From NCBI RefSeq assembly GCF_022898935.1, contig NZ_JALIRP010000011.1, forward strand, positions 1 through 64,000: DNA of 64,000 nt, read 5' to 3'. Position numbers and translations under genes: made by a program. The stretch is from Paenibacillus mangrovi. GTDB taxonomy: Bacteria; Bacillota; Bacilli; Paenibacillales; Paenibacillaceae. How positions within the stretch are numbered: position 1 is the stretch's first letter; the number at the start of each line of letters is the position of its first letter. Below are positions 6,797-15,565 of this stretch, one piece after another. Under the pieces are notes generated by a model that was given only the letters and a program-made list of their open reading frames with translations, was not told the origin of the DNA and ran no database searches.

Positions 6797-7882
6797 ATGA
6801 ATACAAAAAAGCCGGCTAATATGGTCTCCCGGAGCATGGGCGAGGGGGCCCTTCTTTCATTTATACTGCTTCTAATTATTTTTTATGTTTTGTATACATA
6901 TGGTTATTTAGCACCGTTTGATTCTTGGAAGAGAGTCGTGCAGGCAGTAACAACGCTGATTCTCGTTCCGGTGGGTATTGGAGCCGTGTATGGCTTTTAT
7001 CAGAGCTACCGGACGAAATGGAGACTGGAAATGCTGCGGGATACGCTGCTTTCCTGGGAAAAGGGAAATCTGTCGAAAGATGTTCCGGAGCTTGGAGTGG
7101 ACGAAGTGGGACGGCTTGGCGAGCAGCTGGGACGGATTAGCAAAAAATGGGAGGAACAGGTCACTTCGCTGCAGCGTTTGTCTACCAACAACGCTCAGCT
7201 TGCTGAGCAGGCCAGGGTGTCTGCGATTGTGGAGGAGCGGCAGCGCCTTGCGCGGGAACTGCATGATGCGGTATCTCAGCAACTGTTCGCCATTTCCATG
7301 ACAGCTACTGCCGTAGGAAGAACGCTGGTGAAGGATTTTGATAAGGCACAGCGGCAGGTCGCTCTGATTGAGGAGATGGCCGCTGTGGCGCAGTCGGAGA
7401 TGAGGGCGCTTCTGCTTCATCTCCGGCCGGTGTACCTGGAAGGGAAGCCGCTTGAGCAGGGCTTGAAAGAGCTGATTAAAGAGCTTAAGGTTAAAGTACC
7501 GATGGATATCGTGTTTGAAATGGATGAAGGCATTTATCTGATGAAAGGGATCGAGAATCATCTATTCCGGATCATTCAAGAGTCGATGTCGAATACGCTA
7601 CGGCATGCTAAGGCGGAAAAAATGGAAATCCGCATCCATCAGAAGCAGGATACCGTATGGGTCATGCTGCGAGATAATGGCCAAGGTTTTGAACTGGATG
7701 AGAAAAAGCAAACCTCTTACGGCCTTTCGAATATGCAGGAACGGGTGAATGAAATTGGCGGTTCAATTCAATTCATTACAGCCCCTGGCAAAGGGACACG
7801 AATTGAAATTACGATTCCAATCGTAAATGAAGATAAGGGAGGGGATGAGGACCATGGAGGACATGGAAAAGCCGGAAATTAA
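6797..7882 (+). CDS. liaS: LiaS-like sensor histidine kinase
   Basis: 361 residues of the NarL-associated HisKA_3 kinase family. Two membrane helices (about 17-38 and 47-68) enclose a very short external loop, the intramembrane-sensing layout. A HAMP-like linker follows, then the phospho-acceptor motif ERQRLARELHD with His156, and the ATPase domain with N box (N266), DNGQGF (293-298) and GLSNM (309-313). Its last 29 bases overlap liaR, so the pair is translationally coupled. Signals are likely cell-wall antibiotics or membrane stress via LiaF. Confidence 0.9.
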   Translation: MNTKKPANMVSRSMGEGALLSFILLLIIFYVLYTYGYLAPFDSWKRVVQAVTTLILVPVGIGAVYGFYQSYRTKWRLEMLRDTLLSWEKGNLSKDVPELGVDEVGRLGEQLGRISKKWEEQVTSLQRLSTNNAQLAEQARVSAIVEERQRLARELHDAVSQQLFAISMTATAVGRTLVKDFDKAQRQVALIEEMAAVAQSEMRALLLHLRPVYLEGKPLEQGLKELIKELKVKVPMDIVFEMDEGIYLMKGIENHLFRIIQESMSNTLRHAKAEKMEIRIHQKQDTVWVMLRDNGQGFELDEKKQTSYGLSNMQERVNEIGGSIQFITAPGKGTRIEITIPIVNEDKGGDEDHGGHGKAGN

Positions 7883-8510
7883 GGTGCTGCTCGTAGACGA
7901 TCACGAGATGGTACGCATCGGTCTGGCAGCCGTGCTGGGTACGGAGGATGGAATAGAAGTCGTCGGAGAAGCCGGTAGCGGCGAGGAAGGCATCCGCTTG
8001 GCGCGTGAATATAAGCCTGATGTGGTGCTGATGGATCTGGTCATGGATGGCATGGACGGCATCGAAGCCACAAGACAGCTGCTCAAGCTGTATCCGGATT
8101 GTAAGGTTATTGTGCTGACCAGTTATTTGGATGACGAGAAAATGTATCCAGTCATCGAGGCCGGTGCCTTCAGCTATCTGCTCAAAACATCCAGAGCAAG
8201 CGAAATAGCGGAGGCGATCCGCGCTGCGGCACGCGGGCAGTCTGTTCTCGAATCTCAAGTCGCATCGAAAATGATGAACCGGTTCCGACATGCGGAAACC
8301 GAAGCTCCAGCCCATAAGGAGCTCACTGAGCGGGAAATGGATGTGCTGCGCTTGCTCGCCCAGGGCAAGTCCAATCAGGAAATCGCCGATGACCTGATCA
8401 TTGGCATTAAGACAGTCAAGTTTCATGTAACGAATATTTTGGCGAAATTAGGCGTGGATGATCGGACCCAGGCGGCAATATATGCTTATAAGAACGGTCT
8501 TGCCGAATAA
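7854..8510 (+). CDS. liaR: LiaR-like response regulator (NarL/FixJ family)
   Basis: 218 residues from the ATG at 7854, which has an AAGGGAGGGG site 9 bases upstream. Receiver domain with acidic pocket VDDH, phospho-acceptor D61 (VVLMDLVMDG) and the K of LLKTS; C-terminal LuxR-type helix-turn-helix (LTEREMDVLRLLAQGKSNQE, then GIKTVKFHVTNILAKL). It should activate the operon that encodes it, including the PspA/PspC effectors. No convincing LiaR box could be defined by eye. Terminated by the large hairpin at 8531-8600. Confidence 0.9.
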   Translation: MEDMEKPEIKVLLVDDHEMVRIGLAAVLGTEDGIEVVGEAGSGEEGIRLAREYKPDVVLMDLVMDGMDGIEATRQLLKLYPDCKVIVLTSYLDDEKMYPVIEAGAFSYLLKTSRASEIAEAIRAAARGQSVLESQVASKMMNRFRHAETEAPAHKELTEREMDVLRLLAQGKSNQEIADDLIIGIKTVKFHVTNILAKLGVDDRTQAAIYAYKNGLAE

Positions 8511-8530
8511 AAATAGCGTTTCTCATCAAA

Positions 8531-8600
8531 AAATGCACCCTTGCGTGAACAGCCATAGACGATCCCCTTTAAGGCGTCTGGCTGCAGCAGGGTGCATTTG
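8531..8600 (-). terminator. Bidirectional terminator between liaR and the convergent gene
   Basis: AAATGCACCCT (8531-8541) pairs with AGGGTGCATTT (8589-8599), with an inner CAGCC-AGACG/CGTCT-GGCTG stem. Reading leftward the stem is followed by TTTTTT, so it works best for the minus-strand gene. Confidence 0.75.
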
Positions 8601-8602
8601 TA

Positions 8603-8968
8603 TTAGATCAGGAAGAGAAAGGCTAACAAACCAAGGCTGAGCGCCAGTGCCCCAAAGCCATAACCGTATCCATATCCATATCCATAGGGCGGGTATCCGT
8701 AGTAGGGGTATCCATATGGAGGATACAATGCGCGAACTTGAGCTTTAGGGGCAGGTTTTTTGTTTTTGGAGGCGCTTGGACGTTTCTTGTTAGGCTTAAC
8801 ATTTGCAGCGTGCAGGGCTGTATCATCATCACCATTCAATATGATATGACCATCTTTGCAATGCGTTAATTTTCCGATATAGGTTCTGCCATCATGCAGA
8901 CATGCGAGTACCATTTTACCACGATGCTTTAATATATTATCAGTTGTCAGGGGGTAAATAGGGATCAT
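8603..8968 (-). CDS. Small protein with Tyr/Gly-rich repeat, possible spore-coat component
   Basis: 121 residues from the ATG at 8968 (GGGAGG ribosome site 12 bases upstream). The N-terminal 45 residues (TTDNILKHRGKMVLACLHDG, then YIGKL...GHIILNG) look like a small beta-barrel, Sm-like fold. A basic Lys/Pro-rich linker follows, then a PYGYPYYGYPPYGYGYGYGYG tract and a hydrophobic C-terminus (GALALSLGLLAFLFLI). Tyr/Gly-rich tracts of this kind are common in spore-coat proteins of Bacillales, but I do not recognise this protein. It could instead be a membrane-anchored surface protein. Confidence 0.6.
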   Translation of the reverse strand: MIPIYPLTTDNILKHRGKMVLACLHDGRTYIGKLTHCKDGHIILNGDDDTALHAANVKPNKKRPSASKNKKPAPKAQVRALYPPYGYPYYGYPPYGYGYGYGYGFGALALSLGLLAFLFLI

Positions 8969-9138
8969 GTAAAAGTCAATCCTCCCTCTACTATAGTTTG
9001 TTATCAATGTATTCAGATGTAGGCTAACGTGATATGGTTATTCACCCATTTATCCGCTGCCGCACATAGGTATAGAAATCTCTGAACCTGGACATTCTTT
9101 TTAGTAGATTGATAGTTTGGTTCTGGGGGATGGATGGA

Positions 9139-9894
9139 ATGAAAGCAGCTGCTAAATGGTTCGGGGTGTTTCTGATTCTCATGACGGTACTTGGATATGC
9201 GTGGGCTCATTTTTGGGATGGAATGACGAAAGCAGAAGCCAAGAAGGTAAGTGAGCTGCAAACCCTGCTGGAACTCGGGAATCAAGTGGTGGATCACCCT
9301 CAGCGTGTGGTAGTCAAATGGCAGGGAGCATGGGAAGGCGCGGGTGAAAAAGATGCTGAAGCCGCCGCCAAGAAGCTAACCCAGGCGCTGGAGCTACCGC
9401 CAATGGATCAGTTAACGGAGAATGGGCATAAAACATATAGGGTCATTGACCAGAGTAGCGCGGTAAGTGTCCGCTTTCATTGGCAGGAGATATCCGCTGA
9501 CCAAAGCTACATTATTATTCAACTGGAAGCCGAAAGTCCCGATGATTGGAACATGTTGTCCAATTTGCAGGAGAAGTACGGGGAGAAAATGCGTGATGCC
9601 GGGATTGACGCTGAATGGAATGCCTCTCTGCAGGGGAGCTCTAATGATAACATGAATGCTAGATCCACCATGATTCACATTGAAGATGGCCTCAAGAATA
9701 AACTGGATGCGGTACAGAAAGAAACATATGCAGATGCCACGACTGTAAGCAATGCTTATCAGGTGCCTTCTTTAACCTCTCGAGTCAGAAGCGGGAGTAC
9801 ATGGCTGAATATGCAGGTGGCTGTCCATGAGGACGAGACAAACGGGAAAAGCCGCGTCACGATTGGGCTTCCGGTGATTACGATTGAATATTAA
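9139..9894 (+). CDS. ywmB: YwmB-like secreted/membrane-anchored protein
   Basis: 251 residues with one N-terminal hydrophobic segment (KWFGVFLILMTVLGYAWAHF), signal-anchor or signal peptide, followed by an extracytoplasmic domain. Length, topology and the ending (RVTIGLPVITIEY) fit the YwmB family, whose fold was described as TATA-box-binding-protein-like; function unknown. In Bacillus ywmB lies near murAA/spoIID, but here it stands alone. The ATG at 9139 has a GGGGGA site about 8 bases upstream; the in-frame ATG at 9130 is inside that site. Confidence 0.6.
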   Translation: MKAAAKWFGVFLILMTVLGYAWAHFWDGMTKAEAKKVSELQTLLELGNQVVDHPQRVVVKWQGAWEGAGEKDAEAAAKKLTQALELPPMDQLTENGHKTYRVIDQSSAVSVRFHWQEISADQSYIIIQLEAESPDDWNMLSNLQEKYGEKMRDAGIDAEWNASLQGSSNDNMNARSTMIHIEDGLKNKLDAVQKETYADATTVSNAYQVPSLTSRVRSGSTWLNMQVAVHEDETNGKSRVTIGLPVITIEY

Positions 9895-9976
9895 ATGCAG
9901 GATACATTTTTAAAATTATGGTTATAATATCTGAGTATTTTTGTAAGAAAACTGATGGCATCATTTTCATGGATAT

Positions 9977-10005
9977 GCTAAAATGACATAACATCATTTT
10001 TAAGC
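9977..10005 (+). terminator. Weak hairpin between the ywmB-like gene and zwf
   Basis: GCTAAAATGA pairs with TCATTTTTAAGC with one bulge on each side; it lacks a proper T-run, so termination is uncertain. Confidence 0.3.
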
Positions 10006-10091
10006 TTTGTCATATGCCTGTTGGAGAGCGGGTATTAATTCGTTTTTTTGTATAAAAAATAAACTATACTACATAGGAAAGAATGAGGGCC

Positions 10092-11642
10092 ATGGCTGAA
10101 AATCAAAATTTAGAATCGTTGCAAACACCAGGCGCTGTATTTTTTATTTTCGGTGCAACAGGAGATTTGGCTAAACGTAAGTTGTTTCCGGCAATCTATA
10201 GCTTATACCGTGAAGGAAAACTGGCTGAGGATTTTGCCGTGATCGGCGTGGCGCGGCGTCCGCGTACACAGGAAGAATTTCGTGAGGATGTATACAACTC
10301 CATTCAGGAATTTTGCCGGTACAAGGTGAAGGATAACGAAGAATTTAAATCCTTTGCCCAGCATTTTGAATATAAATCCCTGGATATCAACAATGTGGAC
10401 GGCTTCCGCGAGCTGGATGAACAAACGAAAGTTCTGGAAGAACGTTTCCATATCCCAGGTAACCGTATTTTCTACTTGGCACTGGCTCCTGAGCTATTCG
10501 GCAGCGTGTCCTTTAACCTGAAAAAGGGCGGTATGCTCGAAGGCGCTGGCTGGAAGCGTCTCGTGATCGAGAAGCCTTTCGGTTACGATCTGAAATCGGC
10601 TGAAGAGCTGAATGAACAAATCCGTCAGGTGTTCAAGGAAGAAGAGATTTACCGGATTGACCATTACCTCGGCAAGGAAATGGTACAAAATATCGAAGTG
10701 ATCCGTTTCGCGAATGCGTTCTTTGAACCCCTCTGGAACAACAAGCATATTGCGAACATTCAAATTACCCTCAGTGAGACCGTTGGCGTCGAGGAACGCG
10801 GCGGATATTACGATCATGCAGGTGCGCTGCGCGACATGGGACAAAACCACATGCTGCAAATGCTCACCATGGTGGCTATGGAGCCACCAAGCCGTCTGTT
10901 GCCGGAAGATATCCGAGATGAAAAGGTGAAAGTACTTCGCTCGCTCCGTCCTTATTCAAACGCGGAAGAAGTGAAGAACAACGTCGTGCGCGGACAGTAC
11001 GTACAGGGCAGCTCGCGCGGTCGCGATTTACCGGCTTACCGCGATGAAGATAAAGTAGATCCGCAGTCGAGTACCGAAACGTATTTTATGGCTCGCGTGT
11101 TCGTGGACAATTTCCGCTGGGCGGGCGTACCGTTCTACATTCGAACAGGCAAGAGGCTGCCGGTCAAAACAACTGAAGTCGTGGTTGAATTCAAAAATAT
11201 GCCGAATAATGTATATCTCGGACAAAAGCATAATCTTGAGCCGAACCTGCTCGTGATCCGGGTGAATCCGATGGAAGGCATTTACGTGAAGATCAATGCC
11301 AAGAAACTGGGCTCTGAATCAGAAATCGAGCCGCTTGCAATGGATTTCTGCCAAAGTTGTATGGTGGGCATCAATTCGCCTGAAGCTTACGAACGGCTGC
11401 TGCATGATGCCGCACGCGGCGATTCAACCTACTTTACACGTTGGGACGAAGTCGCCTCCGCCTGGTCTTTCGTTGACCGCATTGCAGAGGCTTGGAGACA
11501 GGATGCAGAAGGTCCTTGCCACTACCCTGCAGGGTCATGGGGTCCAAAAGAAGCTGATCAACTACTTGAAGAGAATGGCTTCCACTGGTGGCCTGTTAAT
11601 GGTCAGGATGAAGACAACGTGGTATGGCAGTTGAGTAAATAA
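10092..11642 (+). CDS. zwf: Glucose-6-phosphate 1-dehydrogenase
   Basis: 516 residues, full length for the family. It oxidises glucose 6-phosphate to 6-phosphogluconolactone with NADP+, the entry step of the oxidative pentose phosphate pathway. Visible motifs: dinucleotide-binding FGATGDLAKRKLFPAIY near the N-terminus, the substrate/active-site motif RIDHYLGKEMVQN, and the conserved RTGKRLP segment. The ATG at 10092 has AGGAAAG 10 bases upstream; the in-frame ATG at 10083 is too close to that site. Monocistronic; no 6-phosphogluconate dehydrogenase nearby. Confidence 0.96.
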   Translation: MAENQNLESLQTPGAVFFIFGATGDLAKRKLFPAIYSLYREGKLAEDFAVIGVARRPRTQEEFREDVYNSIQEFCRYKVKDNEEFKSFAQHFEYKSLDINNVDGFRELDEQTKVLEERFHIPGNRIFYLALAPELFGSVSFNLKKGGMLEGAGWKRLVIEKPFGYDLKSAEELNEQIRQVFKEEEIYRIDHYLGKEMVQNIEVIRFANAFFEPLWNNKHIANIQITLSETVGVEERGGYYDHAGALRDMGQNHMLQMLTMVAMEPPSRLLPEDIRDEKVKVLRSLRPYSNAEEVKNNVVRGQYVQGSSRGRDLPAYRDEDKVDPQSSTETYFMARVFVDNFRWAGVPFYIRTGKRLPVKTTEVVVEFKNMPNNVYLGQKHNLEPNLLVIRVNPMEGIYVKINAKKLGSESEIEPLAMDFCQSCMVGINSPEAYERLLHDAARGDSTYFTRWDEVASAWSFVDRIAEAWRQDAEGPCHYPAGSWGPKEADQLLEENGFHWWPVNGQDEDNVVWQLSK

Positions 11643-11769
11643 TTATTTTTCCCTAAACAATCATAGCCAGAAAAATTATCATCCTCATGCAGCTTTTGCA
11701 TGGGGGTGATTTGCGTATGGAATGTGGTACAATAATAGACATGACTTTAGTGATGAAGGGAATAGTGAA

Positions 11770-13353
11770 ATGAGCAAAGGGACAGATCAGGTCTTGCAGC
11801 AGGAAGTCGATAAGCGGAGAACATTCGCCATCATCTCCCACCCGGATGCGGGTAAAACGACTTTGACGGAAAAGCTGCTGCTGTTCGGGGGAGCGATCCG
11901 GTTAGCCGGTACCGTTAAAGCCCGTAAAGCCAGCAAGCACGCAACAAGTGACTGGATGGAAATCGAAAAACAGCGGGGGATCTCGGTAACTTCCTCCGTG
12001 ATGCAGTTTGACTATATGGGACATCGCATTAACATTCTGGATACACCAGGCCACCAGGACTTCAGTGAAGATACCTACCGTACGTTAACAGCTGCCGACG
12101 CAGCAGTCATGTTGATCGACGTGGCGAAAGGTGTCGAAGCACAGACAATCAAGCTGTTCCAGGTGTGTGCGAAGCGCGGGATTCCGATTTTTACGTTCAT
12201 CAACAAATTGGACCGTGAAGGACGCAATCCGTTTGAGCTGATGGAAGAGCTTGAGCAGGTGCTTGGCATCCGTTCGGTGCCTATGAACTGGCCTATTGGT
12301 ACAGGGCGCGATCTGTGCGGTGTTTATGACCGGATGAAAAATCAGGTGGAGCTGTTCCAAGGCAATGATCATTCCACGATTGAGGTGCAAAAGGTCGAGG
12401 ATTACAATGATCCGATCATTCGTGAAATGGCCGGAGAATACCTGCATGACCAGCTGTGCCAGGATCTTGAGCTCCTGGATGTCGCAGGCGATCCTTTTGA
12501 TATGGAAAAGGTTTTGAAGGGCGAACTTACGCCAGTCTTCTTCGGAAGTGCCATCAACAACTTCGGCGTGCAGACGTTCCTTGAGAACTTCCTGCAGCTT
12601 GCACCGAAGCCACAGCCGCGCAGCAGCACCGCCGGACAGATTGCGCCTTCAGACGAGAAATTCTCCGGATACGTCTTCAAAATCCAGGCGAACATGAACC
12701 CGGCGCACCGCGACCGGATTGCCTTCATGCGGATCGTATCGGGTAAATTCCAGCGTGGAATGAGCGTTAAGCATATACGTGCCGGCAAGGATATCAAGCT
12801 GTCGCAGCCGCAACAGTTTCTGGCACAGGACCGGGATATCGTCGAAGAGGCTTATCCGGGTGATATTATCGGTTTGTTCGACCCGGGCATTTTCCGGATA
12901 GGGGATTCGCTCAGCCAGGGAAGTGAAGTGGTATTTGACGAGCTGCCGACATTCTCGCCGGAGATTTTTGCCAAGGTGACGGTCAAGAATGCGCTCAAGC
13001 ATAAGCAGTACCAGAAGGGGATTGACCAGCTGACTGAGGAAGGAACCATTCAGGTGTTCCGTACCGTTGGCTTCGAGGATACGATTCTCGGCGTTGTGGG
13101 TCAGCTCCAGTTCGAGGTATTTGAATACCGGATGAAAGGCGAATATGGCGTCGACGTGCAGCTTCAGCGGATGCCGTTTCAGTTTGCGCGCTGGATCATC
13201 GACAAGGATATCGATCCAAGCAAATTCCGGATCAACTCGACGCTGGTGAAGGATAAGAAAGACAACTATGTTGTCCTGTTCGAAAATGAATATGCCATGC
13301 GCACAGCGATGGAGAAAAATCCGAACGCCAAGTTCCTGGATACGGCTCCTTAA
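11770..13353 (+). CDS. prfC: Peptide chain release factor 3
   Basis: 527-residue translational GTPase that recycles RF1/RF2 after peptide release. G1 motif SHPDAGKTTLTEK, the switch segment with GISVTSSVMQF, G3 DTPGHQDFSEDTYR and G4 NKLDREGR are all present, followed by EF-G-like domains II and III. RF3 is patchily distributed in Bacillales. The ATG at 11770 is preceded by GAAGGGA; the frame is open a further 48 bases upstream, but that covers the likely -10 element (TGGTACAAT, 11725-11733). Confidence 0.95.
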   Translation: MSKGTDQVLQQEVDKRRTFAIISHPDAGKTTLTEKLLLFGGAIRLAGTVKARKASKHATSDWMEIEKQRGISVTSSVMQFDYMGHRINILDTPGHQDFSEDTYRTLTAADAAVMLIDVAKGVEAQTIKLFQVCAKRGIPIFTFINKLDREGRNPFELMEELEQVLGIRSVPMNWPIGTGRDLCGVYDRMKNQVELFQGNDHSTIEVQKVEDYNDPIIREMAGEYLHDQLCQDLELLDVAGDPFDMEKVLKGELTPVFFGSAINNFGVQTFLENFLQLAPKPQPRSSTAGQIAPSDEKFSGYVFKIQANMNPAHRDRIAFMRIVSGKFQRGMSVKHIRAGKDIKLSQPQQFLAQDRDIVEEAYPGDIIGLFDPGIFRIGDSLSQGSEVVFDELPTFSPEIFAKVTVKNALKHKQYQKGIDQLTEEGTIQVFRTVGFEDTILGVVGQLQFEVFEYRMKGEYGVDVQLQRMPFQFARWIIDKDIDPSKFRINSTLVKDKKDNYVVLFENEYAMRTAMEKNPNAKFLDTAP

Positions 13354-13370
13354 GCTGCAGCATCGTCAAT

Positions 13371-13398
13371 AACCCTCCGCGTCTTACGCGGAGGGTTT
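13371..13398 (+). terminator. Terminator after prfC
   Basis: AACCCTCCGCGT-CTT-ACGCGGAGGGTT, a perfect 12-bp stem, followed by TGTTTTC. It also sits between prfC and convergent sspI. Confidence 0.9.
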
Positions 13399-13411
13399 GT
13401 TTTCTTGATGA

Positions 13412-13645
13412 TTAGGTTAGGGAACCGGGAGTCACTGTCTTTAAATGTTCTTGCACGATATGGACCAGTTCATCCTGCTTTGTTTTATCTATGTTTTTCC
13501 AGATCATTTCGAAAATAACTCCAAGCCCTGGCAGAGCCTGCTCCGGTCCGTCGACCGAGCCCTCAATCATTTCGCGGAGACCTGCGTCATCGCTGCCATG
13601 CACCTTGTGAATGATAGCTTGGCGCAAATCAAGTGTTATCGGCAT
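13412..13645 (-). CDS. sspI: Small acid-soluble spore protein SspI
   Basis: 77 residues. LDLRQAIIHKV near the N-terminus and LPGLGVIFEMIWKN in the middle are the SspI hallmarks; Bacillus SspI is about 71 residues. It is a minor, forespore-specific protein of the spore core, not of the alpha/beta DNA-coating type. GGAGGG lies just upstream; of two adjacent ATG codons the second (13645) has the better spacing. Monocistronic and convergent with prfC. Confidence 0.88.
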   Translation of the reverse strand: MPITLDLRQAIIHKVHGSDDAGLREMIEGSVDGPEQALPGLGVIFEMIWKNIDKTKQDELVHIVQEHLKTVTPGSLT

Positions 13646-13728
13646 CATTTTCCCTCCATCCATAAAATTAGGCTACAAGCATAATGTTCCCCATGTCACG
13701 TGCCAAAATTCAAGTTTTTCGTGCTCTG

Positions 13729-13737
13729 TGATATAAT
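13729..13737 (+). promoter_or_regulatory. Extended -10 promoter element of ktrC
   Basis: TGATATAAT, a sigma-A extended -10, 38 bases before the start codon; no good -35 hexamer. Confidence 0.6.
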
Positions 13738-13774
13738 AATCAAGATGGACTTCTATAACCCGGGGGGTTAACAA

Positions 13775-14437
13775 ATGGCGAAAAAACAGTACGCCGTCAT
13801 AGGTATGGGACGCTTCGGATTCAGTGTGGCCAACGCACTCAGCGAAATGGGCTTCGATGTGCTGGCAATTGATTCGAACGAGCAGCGTATCCAGGCGGTT
13901 TCCAATATTGTGACACATGCCGTATCCACCGATTCTACGGACGAGGAGGCGCTGCGGGCGCTTGGTATCCGTAATTTCGATGTAGTGGTTGTGGCAATCG
14001 GCGAGGATATTCAATCCAGTATTTTAACGACATTGATTTTGAAGGATATCGGCGTGGGGACGATTATCGTCAAAGCGCAAAATGAGCTTCACGGCAAGGT
14101 TTTGAACAAAATCGGAGCAGACAAGGTCATTTATCCAGAGCGGGATATGGGCATGCGGGTTGCGCACCATTTGATCTCTCCTAATATTTTGGATTACATT
14201 GAAATTTCGGATGATTACAGCATTCTTGAAATGAAGGCTTCAGAGGACATGGTAGGAAAAAACCTCAAGGAGCTGGAAGTACGCGCCCGTTTTGGCTGCA
14301 ACGTCATGGCGATCAAGCGCGGCAGTAAAATGAACATTTCGCCTTATGCTGATGACCGTCTCGAAGAAGGCGACGTCCTAGTCATCGTAGGTGAAAAAAG
14401 TGATTTGACGAAGCTAGAGCTTGCGTATCCGAAGTGA
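13775..14437 (+). CDS. ktrC: Potassium uptake regulatory subunit KtrA/KtrC
   Basis: 220 residues. RCK_N Rossmann domain starting YAVIGMGRFG (GxGxxG nucleotide-binding loop) with the acidic strand end DVLAID, then an RCK_C domain (about 135-220) of the kind that binds c-di-AMP in Ktr systems. The octameric RCK ring gates the KtrB/KtrD membrane channel. No channel gene lies nearby, as for the solitary ktrC of Bacillus. Promoter with extended -10 at 13729. Confidence 0.9.
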   Translation: MAKKQYAVIGMGRFGFSVANALSEMGFDVLAIDSNEQRIQAVSNIVTHAVSTDSTDEEALRALGIRNFDVVVVAIGEDIQSSILTTLILKDIGVGTIIVKAQNELHGKVLNKIGADKVIYPERDMGMRVAHHLISPNILDYIEISDDYSILEMKASEDMVGKNLKELEVRARFGCNVMAIKRGSKMNISPYADDRLEEGDVLVIVGEKSDLTKLELAYPK

Positions 14438-14491
14438 GCCTGTTGTGGGGTATTGTAAGTTCATAAGCATGGCTAAAGAAGGACGGTATTC

Positions 14492-15292
14492 ATGGATATT
14501 TTATCACCGCAAAATCCCCGTGTGAAAGAATGGGCACAGCTGCTCGAGAAGAAGCACCGGGACAAGCAGCATAAATATATAATCGAAGGCATTCATCTAG
14601 TTCAAGAGGCGCTTCGCTCCGGAGCTGATCTGGAATGCGTGGCGTTTGATGTAGAGCAGGGGATTCCCACTGAACTCTCGCACATGACAGGGGCGGCAGC
14701 GGAAGTGGAGTGGATTGGCGTCTCCGCAGCGGTCATTGCCAAATGCTCTGACACTAAAACGCCGCAACCAGTATTTGCAATTGTCAGAAAGCAATCCGCG
14801 GATATGGACGTACTGCTGCGGAACAAGAACAGCCTGGTCATCGTCCTTGACGGCGTTCAAGATCCTGGCAACGTAGGCACCATCATCCGAACGGCGGATG
14901 CAGCAGGAGCAGACGGTGTGATCGTAGGACGCGGCTCAGCGGATATCTATAATCCGAAAACGATCCGATCCACGATGGGCTCTATTTTTCATCTGCCTGT
15001 GGTGGAGGGGGACCTGTTGGAGCTGCTTCCTGAAGCAAAAGAAAGCGGCGTGCGCGTCGTCAGCACAAGCCTGAAGGCGACATCAACCTGCTATGGGTAT
15101 GACTTTACCGGGCCTTCGTGGCTCCTTGTTGGCAATGAAGCGAAAGGCGTGTCTGAAGCAGCGCAGCAGCTTGTCGATGATTCGCTGATCATTCCGATGA
15201 AAGGGCAGGCAGAGTCGCTGAACGTGGCTATGGCTTCAACGGTGATGCTGTTTGAGGCGATGCGGCAGAGGGATTTTAACCAAGGATCATAA
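14492..15292 (+). CDS. TrmH/SpoU family RNA 2'-O-methyltransferase
   Basis: 266 residues. An N-terminal substrate-binding domain (IIEGIHLVQEAL) precedes the SPOUT methyltransferase knot with motif 1 VQDPGNVGTIIRTADAAGAD, motif 2 LLVGNEAKGVS and motif 3 IPMKGQAESLNVAMASTVML, all intact. Likely methylates a ribose in 23S rRNA, as YsgA/RlmB-type enzymes do; the exact site cannot be told. It follows ktrC by 55 bases. Terminated at 15337-15385. Confidence 0.9.
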   Translation: MDILSPQNPRVKEWAQLLEKKHRDKQHKYIIEGIHLVQEALRSGADLECVAFDVEQGIPTELSHMTGAAAEVEWIGVSAAVIAKCSDTKTPQPVFAIVRKQSADMDVLLRNKNSLVIVLDGVQDPGNVGTIIRTADAAGADGVIVGRGSADIYNPKTIRSTMGSIFHLPVVEGDLLELLPEAKESGVRVVSTSLKATSTCYGYDFTGPSWLLVGNEAKGVSEAAQQLVDDSLIIPMKGQAESLNVAMASTVMLFEAMRQRDFNQGS

Positions 15293-15295
15293 TGT

Positions 15296-15327
15296 TCTGA
15301 GGAGCTTAATAATTAAAATTCCTCAGA
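15296..15327 (+). terminator. Hairpin after the rRNA methyltransferase
   Basis: TCTGAGGA pairs with TCCTCAGA around an A/T-rich loop; no T-run. A stronger terminator follows directly. Confidence 0.4.
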
Positions 15328-15336
15328 CTTACGAGA

Positions 15337-15385
15337 GACTGGAGAACGTTCGGCAATAACCGGGACGACTCCAGTCATTATTTTT
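15337..15385 (+). terminator. Terminator before the pullulanase gene
   Basis: GACTGGAG (15337-15344) pairs with CTCCAGTC (15369-15376), followed by ATTATTTTTTT. The inner sequence resembles part of a T-box-type leader, but the T-box core motif is absent. Confidence 0.8.
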
Positions 15386-15521
15386 TTATATAGTGTGAGT
15401 ACTACTCTGCATAACGTAGTTATATCAATAGACTGGCTATAGACCGTTCATAACAGGAACTGGGCTGGTCTTTTTCCTGTTGATAGGGCAGAAAAAAGAT
15501 AAAACATACCCCGTCATTGCT

Positions 15522-15530
15522 TGCTATAAT
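15522..15530 (+). promoter_or_regulatory. Extended -10 promoter element of the pullulanase gene
   Basis: TGCTATAAT; transcription would begin near 15537, which makes the GTG at 15566 the better start. Confidence 0.55.
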
Positions 15531-15565
15531 GGACATAATGACAAATGATCGGGGAGTGGCTGAAA

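Noticed and set aside
15290..15480. Possible T-box or riboswitch between the rRNA methyltransferase and pulA
   Set aside because: Several hairpins occur but the AGGGTGGNACCGCG-type core is missing; called terminators.
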